Shown: positions 33,471 through 43,607 of the stretch, in pieces
Position numbering within the stretch: the first letter of the stretch is position 1
Layout of the letters: each line of letters starts with the position of its first letter
Source: Elephas maximus indicus
Taxonomy: Eukaryota; Chordata; Mammalia; Proboscidea; Elephantidae
DNA: 64,000 nt
Direction of reading: 5' to 3'
NCBI RefSeq assembly: GCF_024166365.1
Contig: NC_064827.1
Coordinates: 54,774,635-54,838,634, forward strand
Translations under genes and position numbers: made by a program
Notes under the pieces: generated by a model
Seen by the model: only the letters and a program-made list of their open reading frames with translations
Databases searched by the model: none
Told to the model about the DNA's origin: nothing

Positions 33471-33837
33471 CTGAGGATGTCTTCTACTTGTGAGGAAGCT
33501 TCTGTTTTCCAGCTCTAAGATCAGGATGAGACCCAGAGTGGAAGGAGGGATGCTGCCTCTCAGATTTATGCTTGACCTTGGAGACCTAGTCCCCTGCCAT
33601 GTGACCTTCACTCAACTCTGAGGCGACCAGCCTAGGGTTTTTCGTTAAAACAAGTTTTCTACTGTAGATGTGTGAGAGAGTGCCAGGAGTTACTCCTGTA
33701 GAGTTGGCTACATTTGTAATTATAACTGAAGCGCAGTGAAATTAATAAAAGCGTTTGGAGCTGTTTAAGTTTCCTTACACTAAAATCCTATCATGAAATT
33801 GGGCCCAAAAATTTTACCAAGAAAATAATGATAATAA

Positions 33838-34070
33838 TAATAATGGCAGCTAACATTTACTGAGAGCTGACTTTGAGCTAGACTCTAAACACTAAACACT
33901 ACATATATCATTTAATTGTCACAATATAGCTTCTATTATAATCCTTGTTTTACAGGTAAGGAAAGTGAGGCTTAGGAAGGTTGTATGATTTACCAAGCAT
34001 TGCACAGCTAAAACATGGCAGAGCTGGGATTCAAGCCTGTGTTGTCTGATTCCAGAACTCATACTCCTCA
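33838..34070 (-). repeat. MIR SINE
   Basis: 'ggcagctaacatttactgag', 'ttgttttacaggtaaggaaa', 'cagagctgggattcaagcc' are reversed MIR in full order. A TAA microsatellite (about 33828-33842) precedes it. Confidence 0.9.
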
Positions 34071-35039
34071 CCCTCTTCACTAATAGCTTAAATTGCCTAC
34101 CACCAAAAGGACACTGGCCTGTTAAATCCACAGGTGCACTCAACTCTCGTATTGTTTCTATCTTGTGACTTTGGCAAGTAAAAAAAAAAAAAAAATCCCC
34201 CATGGTCGCTAAGACAAGATTCTGGAGGGTCACGCAACGGCTCTTAAATACATCAGAAGCGACATACAACACTTCCACTTACAGCCCACTGGCCAGAACT
34301 AGTCACATGGCCTCTCTTAACAAGGAGGCTGAGTAATGTGGAAGAGCACACAGATACTCAGCGAGCACTAAACGTTTCAGCAACAATGCCTTCTGTATTT
34401 TTCTCTCCCAATTTTCCTTCTATGCCTGTTTCCCTCACAAGCTCCTCTTTCTGTGTCTGTCTCATAAAAGTTAGCATTCCTCAGGATTCTAGTATACATC
34501 TTCTTGACTTTTTTCTCTACATATTTCTCTATGAGATCACATTTACATTCACAACTTCAAAGACTACCTGTGGACTTATTACTTCCAACCCAGAATCTCC
34601 ATGCTAGAGATCTAGATCTACAATGATCATAATCCATCCAGTAACAGCCTCCTGGGTATCTCCTGTAGATGTTCCACAGGCACTTAAAACTCATGGAACC
34701 AACAATTTCCCTTCCCAGTCTCTCTCCTCTCAAAATAAACCTATTCTTCCTACTGTATTTCCTGTCTCTGGATCCAAGCATTCACCAAAGCCAAAAACCA
34801 AGGGGTCATCCTTGATACTTCCCTATCAATTCCTGCAGTGAATCAATGAATCACCAAATCCAGTAGATTCCAATTTATAAACATTTCTAGATTAGATCCC
34901 TGCCTCTCAATCTCTATTGCTAACACATTTTCATTCAGGCTCTCATTATTTTCTTCTCAGTTGCTGCATTGCCTTCCTCTCCTATCTCTCTTCTTGTTGT
35001 ACGACCCTCCAATTGTTCATTCCTGAATACATTTGTAAA
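34071..35039. other. Unassigned sequence
   Basis: No repeat recognised with confidence; ORFs (34338-34607, 34557-34841) are featureless. A-run at 34181-34195. Confidence 0.35.
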
Positions 35040-35190
35040 AATCCATTGAATATCTACTATGCCCTAGACAGTATACTATGTGCTAGTCATTCAGAGATGA
35101 AAGATACACCTGGTCCGCAAAGATGCTCACGGAGTAGTGGGGAGATAGAGAAGTAAACAATTATAATACAGACAGTACTACAAGAGCCCA
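35040..35190 (-). repeat. L2-type LINE fragment
   Basis: 'ttgaatatctactatgccct', 'tgtgctagtcattcagagat' and 'agatgctcacggagtag' are the typical L2 3' end reversed. Confidence 0.75.
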
Positions 35191-35221
35191 GAAGAGGGGC
35201 ATATAACCCAGGGAGATCTTT

Positions 35222-35650
35222 ATGAAAGACAAATTCAGTCATGTTTTTCATGTTTTAAATCTTTTGATGGTTTCCCAGTGCCTTCAGATGAACTTAGGAC
35301 TCTTCAGATGGCAAGCAAAACCATTTTTGATATGGCCTTTGCCTCATTCCCTGCCTCAGTTGCAGTTCCATAGATGTTACCTATATTCTCAAGCCTCTGC
35401 CCCTTTGCACAGGCTGGTCCCTGTGCCTGGAAGGCCCTTCCTCACACATCTGCCTAACTCCTCTTCGTCTTCCAAAGGCACAGCAAGGACCATCTCCCCA
35501 TGGAAGCCTTCCCTAAATTGCTAGCATCTTTTGGAGCTTTTGCTATCATTGTTTGTGACATACTGTAATGGCCTTTCTTTTCTCTCTCTTTTGGATGAAG
35601 GAAAGGCAGCGTCTTAATCCCTTTGGAATCTCCAGCACTAGATCTGGAAA
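35222..35650 (+). repeat. L2-type LINE fragment
   Basis: 'gatggtttcccagtgccttc', 'gcctctgcccctttgcaca', 'cctggaaggcccttcctc', then 'aatctccagcactag'. It explains the 100-residue ORF at 35222-35524. 35651-36715 is otherwise unassigned, with a GT/GA microsatellite at 35947-35981. Confidence 0.8.
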
Positions 35651-36720
35651 ATCACAGGTGTTAAGGAAATGTTTGGCCATTTGATCCCACAGCAGGAGCA
35701 GACCCCCTGAATGGTGATTGTTTGCCTGAACTTTGAACACTCCCTGTGGCCTTAAACTCTGGCCTTTATGAGTTGTTGATTTCCACTGTTTAATCATCTT
35801 TTGACTGTGGCTGCCCAAGCCCAGTTCCTGGTACCATGCCCAGTTCTCCAAGCCCTCTGGTACCCTAATCACACTGGCATGTTGCATGTGGTTAGAATAA
35901 TCCTTTTACCTGCCTCCACCCAGTGCTCCCTTCTTATCACAACGTGCGGTGTGTGGGTGAGTGTGTGAGAGAGAGAGAGAACATACTGGATTGGCTTGAG
36001 CAAAAAATGAATCTTGTGTGTTTATGAAACTGAAAACTCCAGGAGTAGTGCTCAGCTTCAGTCCAGACAACAAATTCAATCTCTTCATCAGATTTCATGA
36101 AGAAATCATGCATACAAAACACTGAACTAATTTATTTTACCAAAGATCCGTGCAGCACCATGAATGGTTACATCGTGCCCCTGACATCCTTCTGCTGTTG
36201 TATTGTGGCTCAGCTCCCTTCCCTCCAACTCCCTGCCCACCCTCCCTCTCCACCCTCTCTTAAAATTCCTCTCCTTGTCTCATGCAAAGCAGTTTAGCAG
36301 ACATCTTTTGTTGACGGAGAAGGCCTTTGGGGCTTCACTTTCCACGCCAAAAGTCATATCAAAGTATTTCTTCTAATCAAATAGTGAGCTCTCCCTAAGA
36401 GAGTTCTGGTGACCAACATTTTCTCCACCTCATTACTTGTCAGCACTCACAGTTCTGCTGCAACTCAGGTCCTAAACCAGAAGAGTTGATGATTAATAGA
36501 ATGGAGGGTTTACTCACAGGAAAACACCCCTTGGGCACAAAGCCTGTCCTGTTTATTCCACTAAATCATCGTGCCCAGAACAGTGTCAAGCACACGTAAG
36601 GGATATTTGATACTGTTTGGAGAATAAAGAGTAGCTTGAGTGATTAACCTGCATCTCTTCTAAGACAAGGAGAAGCTAGCACATAACACTTGGAAAAAAG
36701 GGGGGCCCAGCAGGGCCAGA

Positions 36721-36895
36721 GGAGTCCCTGGGTGGTGCAAATGCTCAAGTACTCAGCTATTAACTGAAAGGTTATCAGTTTAAGTCCACTCAGAGGCTCC
36801 TTGAAAGAAAGGCCTGGTAATCTACTTCTAAAAGATCATAGCCATTAAAAACCTGAGGGAGCATAGTTCTATGCTGACACACACGGGGTCAGGAT
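36721..36895 (+). mobile_element. AfroSINE, long 'aagtagatca' variant
   Basis: Forward: 'ggagtccctgggtggtgcaa' head, 'actgaaaggttatcagttta' B-box region, 'taatctacttctaaaagatc' variant block, 'gctgacacacacgggg'. The tail is degraded. Confidence 0.88.
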
Positions 36896-37162
36896 CATCT
36901 CAATTGCAACTGTCTTAGGAGAGCCAGAGGCCAGCAAGATGTGGGTGAAGACTGACCAAATTCTTGGGCAGAAAGTGGTTTCCTACCCCTAGAAAATGTT
37001 TAGTGCCTTCTGTAACTATTTCCTTTGCATCCTTGTTTTTTATTTTGTTCTTTTTGGAAATGTAAGCCTGAAGGAAATCAAGATGTCCTGACTGACCCAA
37101 GCTAATTTGGCCATCCAACAACTACCAGGTTCTTTTGATAAATATCAGTTGCCTCTGGAGGT

Positions 37163-37340
37163 TGAAGCCCTGGTGGCACAGTGGTTAAAAGCTTGGCAAC
37201 CTATGGCTGCTAACCAAAAGGTCTGCAGTTTGAATCCACCAGCTGCTCCTTGGAAATCCCACGGGGCAGTTCTACTGTGCCCTATAGGGTTGCTGTGAGT
37301 TGGAATCGACTCGACGGCAATTTTTTTTTTTTTTTTTCTG
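37163..37340 (+). mobile_element. AfroSINE
   Basis: Forward: 'gaagccctggtggcacagtg', 'ggtctgcagtttgaatccac', 'gagttggaatcgactcgacg', then a T-run of about 20 in place of the usual 'tgggttt' tail. It carries a small insertion near the A box. Confidence 0.95.
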
Positions 37341-38269
37341 GTAGTTGGAAGCGGGTAGGGGCATTCATCACCTACCTTACGATCTCCACACCAGGTAAGC
37401 TCTTAGACCAAATTCTGCCAAGGGTACAATGTTTATTAGCCAATAGGTACAAGAACAGTTACATAACTTGTTCTCTAGGCTTTTGGGAAGACCCATTCTC
37501 TGCTTTAGTCATTACAAGCATAATAGGCTCTCTCTAAGGTGGACACAAGGATATTACGATGACAGGACCAGCCAGCCTTCTGGAGGGTCAGGTGATGGCC
37601 TCCATGAAGAAAAAGAGACACAGAACCAAGGGAACACTAGACCTCAAGCGCTGTACAAAATATATGATCCCTGAGCTTGCTGGATTTGTATACCTCATTC
37701 ATGCAAGAGCAGTGGGGCCTCAATCTTTCTAACCAAGCATACATTTTGAAGCATCACTCATTTTACCTATTAAAAATATTTATAACGTTCCTTATACTAA
37801 TTAACCTTCAAGTGAGATTTTGATAAGGGTAGTTGAAGTGCTATGAAACCACCTCTGGGGTGTTAACTCCTGAGAAAGAAACCTTTAAAAAACTAATTGT
37901 CCCAGCGTATATACTAGAGCTCATTTGTATACCTATATATCACACCATTAATAAAAAGTATTTGTAAAGTAAATGGCCATGGAGCCAATATAACATAAGG
38001 AAATAACATCTAGTCCATGATGGCACAGGGCTTGTAGAGTTATAATGAGAAAGTAATTTTGGTAGTGGCAGAAGCAGGAATCCAAGTAGGAGAACCTCAG
38101 GGGAAGCAGAAGATGCACTGTTAGGGAATGAAGTCAGGCAGAAGGTCAGCTGACGATCCAGAGCTCTTCTCTGCTTAAACATTAAATGACTTGTATTTCT
38201 TTTCATGTTGGAGGCTGTCTCATTGACCTGGGACTTGCAAGAACTCATTTCAGGCCCCTCCCCCTTTTT
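37341..38269. other. Unassigned sequence
   Basis: No repeat or gene recognised. The minus-strand ORF 37940-38248 (102 residues) has no motif I know. Confidence 0.35.
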
Positions 38270-38520
38270 TAATAGCTCCCCTTTTTAAAAAGGGGAGTTT
38301 ATTCTCGTCATCAGCACAAATGTAAAAATTAGGAAGACATCTGATTGCACCTGTAGTTACCCACTTGCAGCCACAATTAGCCATAAGCACCCTCCGAAAA
38401 TGGCAAAAGCAGTTAAGCATGCCTGCAATTAAGTAATTGTGGGCATCATTAGTTGCATCATTAGTCACATGAGTAACTTTTATGGTCACCATGGCTACCT
38501 CCTGGCACCAAATTACCCAT
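38270..38520. promoter_or_regulatory. Candidate conserved noncoding element / enhancer-like block
   Basis: It starts with a perfect 22-bp palindrome (38276-38297, centre 'ttttttaaaaa'-like). It continues repeat-free with 'caattaagtaattg' (38426-38439) and a 10-bp word 'gcatcattag' twice at 12-bp spacing (38443-38452, 38455-38464). The density of TAAT/ATTA cores suits homeodomain binding. Function is inferred. Confidence 0.4.
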
Positions 38521-39217
38521 CCAATGAGGGAGCGCTAGAGTTGAAAAGTGACCCCCCTTCTCCAATTTTCCAAAAATCACATGCTTTTTTCCAATTATTT
38601 CACACAAGCAAATGGGGAATGTTTGCAAATACAAACTATGTCAAACCAAAAAGAAACAGTCACCCTGGATCCTGCGTGTTATCTGTTTATCATCTTTTTG
38701 TCGTTTGACATACAACAAAGAAAAGCAAGCTATTTTTTCCCCCAGGGGAGAATAACTCACTGGTGGTATCTAGGTGACAATATAATCTTTCATGTGTATA
38801 TTCTGTCCAATAAAGAAGGTTTATTTTATACCATAGTTACCATTTCCCAATTTGAATATCTGCTACAAATGTGGAGAGCTCTACTTCCTGTTGGAATTGA
38901 AATGACTGGATCTTTTTCCCAGAGGGTTTTAATCTAGAAGGGAAATGGGCCCAGAGATCCAGGGAGACAGTTCTGGCTTGATGAGTGATGATCTGTGGAA
39001 ATGTCACTGAGAGACGTATCCTTAATTAATCACCAGCCTGAGAATGAAACATCGTGTTTTTCCAAATCCCAAGAAATATACTTTCACATAATGGATCAGA
39101 GTAGAAAGATGCATATTTTAATTTTTATTTGTATATAATATTTTCAAGGAGCTTGATATATAACAACTGATTAATCATCCTTTACTAAGTAGCCTGTTTC
39201 AGATGAATCCATCCCAG
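38521..39217. other. Unassigned sequence
   Basis: No repeat recognised. The ORFs 38439-38708 and 38548-38937 overlap in different frames and show no domain. Confidence 0.35.
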
Positions 39218-39229
39218 GGATGAGAAGCT

Positions 39230-39336
39230 GTTGTTGTTAGGTGCCATTCAGGGTTTCTACAGAGCGGCTGGTGGACTTGAACTACTGACCTTTTGGTTAG
39301 CAGCCAAGCTCTTCACCACTACACCACCAGGGCTCT
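39230..39336 (-). mobile_element. AfroSINE, internally deleted, 12-bp target-site duplication
   Basis: Reversed copy jumping from 'gttgttaggtgccattc' to 'agggtttctacagagcggct', so the middle is missing. Target duplication 'ggatgagaagct' at 39218-39229 and 39337-39348. Confidence 0.95.
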
Positions 39337-39519
39337 GGATGAGAAGCTAAGCCCTACCAATCCCCTATAAATGTTAGACAGCAGGGAATAGATAGGCAGG
39401 CAGCCAAATAGCTCATAGTCCATCATCTGTCTATCGGCTTATTTTGCCATTTAGAGAGAGAAAAGATCCTACCAGTTTTTCTAAGCTGAGTAACCTTGGA
39501 CAAAACGGGAAATCTGTCT

Positions 39520-39735
39520 CTAAAGCAGTCCTATCCAATAAACTTTCTGCAATGATAGAAATGTTCTATATCTGCACTGTCCAATATAGTAGTCACTAGC
39601 CAGACACATGCTTAGAAGGTTAACTACTATGATAAGGAATTGAATGAATTTTATATTATTTTAATTAATTTAATTTTAAATAGCCACTTGAAACTAGTAG
39701 CTACTGTATGGGATAATGCAGATGTAAAGTATATA
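39520..39735. repeat. hAT-type (MER-like) DNA transposon relic
   Basis: 'cagtcctatccaataaact', 'tgatagaaatgttctatatc', 'gcactgtccaatatagtagt', then 'aaatagccacttgaaac' match a common non-autonomous hAT. The inner copy of 'ctgtccaatata' recalls its near-terminal motif. Confidence 0.65.
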
Positions 39736-39825
39736 GTTGCAGCCAGGAATCCAAGGTAGCTCCCAATACCATCAAAACTGTGCCACATGGACAGCAAGGC
39801 ATTTGGATCCAAAATCCCAGGCCAT

Positions 39826-39890
39826 GGTCTTGGCTTCACCACTTACTAGCTACATTATTTTGGACAAAATACTCCTCTCCGAGCCCAAGT
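39826..39890 (+). repeat. MIR fragment
   Basis: 'ttcaccacttactagctaca' is the MIR head; the rest is lost. 39891-40985 is otherwise unassigned (A-run at 40520-40534). Confidence 0.5.
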
Positions 39891-40998
39891 TGTGTTTTGA
39901 AGGTATCATGCTGGTGATAGGATGGAAACTGGAGGGAAATCAGAGAGGACCACAGTGAACTGGCTTGACCTCCCATTGCCTGGGTGCCTGTTTTCTATAC
40001 TGTTTGGGAGAACACCAAAGGAGAAATGAGACGGGAAATTTTCTTATGCCAGTTAGGACCCTCTTCAGTACACGTGGCAGAAAAACCCAACTCAAACTTC
40101 CTTAAGCAAAAAGGATACTATGGGTTCATATTGTAACTGAAAAACCCAGGGTTAGTGTTGGCTTCAAACGGATTCAAGCTTCAACTGAGGTCATCTGGAC
40201 TTAGTTTCTCTCCAGTCTTTTTGGTTCTGCCTTCTGTTATGCTAGCTTCAGTCTTGAGCTCTGTGTGGTAGGAATATAACAACAGTAGCCCAAGCCTCTA
40301 CCAACTCTCAAATCCACCTCCAGGATAAAGAGTTAAGAATCTATGTAGCACAAGTGTTATAAAGATTGTCTCACTGACTCTGGTACAACTAGCCATGGTC
40401 CCCTCTGGAGTCTGGACTTGGCTCAGCTTGCCCAAGCCACAGGGATTGAGAATGGAGGAGGAGAAGTTTTCCAGAGGTAAAGAGTATTTTTAGGAGGAAG
40501 GTGAATTAATGCACTGTGGCAAAAAAAAAAAAAAACAACAACAAAACAAACACAGATGTCCTCTAGTGTCTTGCTTTCAGAAATCTGCTCTTTGAAAGAC
40601 AAAGCCCTAGCCCCTTGAGTAATCACAGCAGAAATGAATCCAATTCAATTAAACTCAACTCAGTTTGGACAAATACACCCTATGAGTAACAGGAGCCTTC
40701 AGTCTCTGAGGAGATGCATGTGTTAGCCATGAGAAAGTATTTATTTTGGAAATGTGTCTAGCCTTCCATCTTCATATATGATATTGCTTATACAACAGAT
40801 CAGAGTTAGTATTTTCTGCCAACCAGGTTCCGGGCCTTTAGGGATTGTGCTAAGAACAGACAATGGTTCTTCAAAGATTCAGTTTCCATTTGAGTGACTT
40901 GAGTGGCAGAGGTTCCAAAGGTCATTCATTCACACTAATACTGCTTGAAAAATCCCAAACACATTCTGCCAGTTTGCTTTATTTCCTGCTATTCTAGG

Positions 40999-41297
40999 AG
41001 CCCTGGTGGCACAGTGGTTAAAGCGCTCATCTGTTAACCAAAAATGTTGGTGGTTTGAACCCACCCTGCTCCGTGGGAGAAAGATGTGGCAGTCTGCTCC
41101 TGTAAAGATTTATAGCCTTTGAAACCCTATGGGGGCAGTTTTACTCTGTCCCATTGGAAACCCTGGTGGTGTAGTGGTTAAGAGCTACAGCTGCTAACCA
41201 AAAGGTCAGCAGTTCCAATCTACCAGGTGCTCCTTGGAAACCCTATGGGGCAGCTCTACTCTGTCCTATAGGGTTGCTGTACTTGATTGCAGTGAGT
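40999..41297 (+). mobile_element. Two fused AfroSINEs between one target-site duplication
   Basis: A long-form AfroSINE (40999-41151, 'gtgggagaaagatgtggcag') breaks off at 'ctctgtccca'. A short-form one (41154-41297, 'ggaaaccctggtggtgtagt') follows directly, its tail reduced by a deletion after 'atagggttgctgt'. Only one target duplication, 'tattctagg' (40990-40998 and 41298-41306), surrounds both. Confidence 0.9.
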
Positions 41298-41437
41298 TAT
41301 TCTAGGGGGAAATGGAAAAATCAGGCAGGAGATTAAGAGTTATTTGTTTATTTGTTGAACAAAAATTTTGAAACCATTATGTATTAGGAACACTGATTGG
41401 TGTTGTAAGGACACTCCCTGGCAAAAGATACAGGAGA

Positions 41438-41530
41438 GTTTTGTGGGTAGAAAAAGCACTAGGCTTTAAGTCAGAAGACCTGAGTTCAAGTTCTGACTTT
41501 GCCAGTAATAACCACTGTGCTTTGGAGCCA
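41438..41530 (+). repeat. MIR SINE head
   Basis: 'gcactaggctttaagtcaga', 'gacctgagttcaagttctga' are the MIR 5' part. 41531-42100 has nothing else recognised. Confidence 0.7.
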
Positions 41531-42101
41531 AAGGCCTCATTTGGAGAATATTTAAAAATCCTGTGAGCTGGAAAACTGATTCCATGAAAGGTTAGATCTC
41601 CATTAGCATGACTAAGGCTTGCCGCCTGACCTTTGAGAACTAACATGCAAACACAAAAACACACCCCCACCCTCAGAATTCAGCACACAGACCTCCTCTG
41701 GGATTCAAAAGCATCAAGTTAAAGATACAAAAGGAGCTTTTCACTGGGACCAGCTCAGGACAAAAGAATCCCCAAAAGAGCTGGCACACCCCTACTGCAG
41801 GGTGGGGTTAGGAGAAAGGATTGTAAAAAATGAGCAGGAATTCACCTGCTGGAGGGAGGTGGGGGAGGGTGTTCCAGGCCTTTGATAGGTTTGGGGCAAG
41901 GGGGAACTGCAGCTAGAAGGCACAGCCTCAGTGAGGCCTGGGAGTGAAACACAGGTGGTTTTCCCCAGGTTGGCTTTGTTTATCTGCAGTCCCAACTTCT
42001 CTACCTTAACAGAATCTTGCTTACCTAAAATCTCCATTAAAGGTCTTACTGGCACATCACATTCAACAGATCCAAACTGATTTTATGATCTACCCTCCAC
42101 C

Positions 42102-42445
42102 CAGGAGCAGATTACCCAATAAGGAAGGTAAATTTTCTGGAGATTCCAAACGGATTAATGCTTATTTACTAATCTGTAGTGAACAATTTCACATTTTTTT
42201 TCCACCACATCAAAGATTCTGCTTCTAGGTATGGTGAGGATCTGTCTCTCTCCCAACCCCACAGCATCTTCCTACAGAATCAAAGCCTCATTTTGGATTT
42301 ACAGTCCTTGACAGGAACGGATTATTCAGTAAACAAGGTAAGCACAGGTTTACTTTTGTGTATTTACTGATATGCAGTGAACAGCTTCATGTTTTACACA
42401 CAAGTAAGCTCATGCTTACCTTACTTATTGGGTAATCTGCCCCTG
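42102..42445. mobile_element. Palindromic MITE-like DNA transposon, about 1.5 copies
   Basis: Left end 'caggagcagattacccaata' (42102) and right end 'tattgggtaatctgcccctg' (ending 42445) are ~30-bp inverted repeats in the CAG...CTG form. A second left-like end, 'caggaacggattattcagta', starts at 42312. So 42312-42445 (134 bp) can be a complete small element, with a partial copy on its left. The motif pair 'tttactaatctgtagtgaac' / 'tttactgatatgcagtgaac' supports two copies. No transposase is encoded. Confidence 0.65.
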
Positions 42446-42599
42446 CCCCACCCTCACCCCACAACCTGATTTCTCTCTAGCCCCTACTCTCAATAAATGA
42501 AAGCACTGTATTGAGTTTTCAAGTCAGAAAGCCAGGATTCTATCCACTGATAATTGTCCTTTCCTCTCTGACGTAGCCGTACATCCTTCTGAATTTACC

Positions 42600-43060
42600 T
42601 CCTAATGTTACTAGTCTAGAACGAGCAGGTAAGGCGCGTAGTTTTCCACAAGAGCAAAGCTTTATTGAAGATGCTTGCAGGAGGAGACGAGGAGGGCCTA
42701 GAGCACCGCTTACCCTCATTTTACAGAACAAAAGACAGGCCCAGGTTTTTAAAAGTTCTTGGGCGGGGGGTGGGGGTGGGAGGGGGAAGATTCATGTTTA
42801 TTCATAGGCACAGGCGGGGATATGTTAACTAAGGTGCCCCACAGCAACTTTCCAAGATGGCTCCTGTCCTGGAGGCCTCTGGGATTCATAGCAGGACTTA
42901 TTATGGGGTGTCATGCCTGCGCAGTCTCCCGCTCCCCGGGTTTGATTCCCTGGCTGGGGCTGTAGCCCCTCATTCCCCCTGGTGGAAGGTCACATAGTGG
43001 TCACATGTGGATGTTCTGCACATATCCCTGAGCCTGATTTTCTCCAGCTGCTTCTGAAAG
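42600..43060 (-). repeat. Probable retroviral LTR (class I-like)
   Basis: Minus strand reads '...cttcaataaagctttgctct', a polyadenylation signal in a typical R/U5 setting, with GC-rich U3-like sequence to the right ('ctccccgggtttgattccc' as seen on +). No internal genes. Family not recognised. Confidence 0.45.
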
Positions 43061-43253
43061 GCAACTTTAAAGAAGTTTGTGGGCTATTTTTAGATACCCT
43101 GCCCCATCGTTCTGTGGAATGGCTTTATCTCTGCTCCCTGGCCCATTTCTTTTTACTTTGCAAGTTTTGGGGCCCCTCTGTTCTCTGTCTTACTAAGTCT
43201 CAAGGTTCCACACTCAGCCCCCTATTACCTCCCTGATAGTATAGCCTATTTCT

Positions 43254-43600
43254 CTTCTCCTCTAACCACACCAGTCTTTTCACTATTTCTCAAACAGTCA
43301 CCCTCCAATCTCAGGGCCTTTGCTCCCTGTCTTACTAAGAGCTCTCAATTTGGTATACTTTCCATCTTGGTCAGTCACCTCCACTTTAGACTGAACGTTT
43401 TTATCACCTCTCCTCTGGAATACTGCAACAGCTTCATTACTGGTTTCTCTGCATCTACCATGGGAATGACTCTCATACTTTTTTAAAGTGCTTCTAGAGT
43501 GATATTTAAACAGGTTAGTCTGATTATGCCACTCCTCTGATTAAAACCTTCCAGTGACTGTCAGTTCTCTTAAAATAAAGAAGAGGTACACAGCAGTAAG
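43254..43600 (+). repeat. L2-type LINE fragment
   Basis: 'cagggcctttgctccctgtc', 'gaatactgcaacagcttcat', 'gattatgccactcctctgat', 'aaaaccttccagtgactgtc' follow L2 order. Confidence 0.75.
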
Positions 43601-43607
43601 TAGAAAA

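Noticed and set aside
35222..35524. 100-residue ORF as an exon
   Set aside because: It is a forward L2 fragment, whose typical phrases account for the open frame.
38548..38937. 129-residue ORF
   Set aside because: Overlaps another ORF in a second frame, lacks codon bias or any motif.
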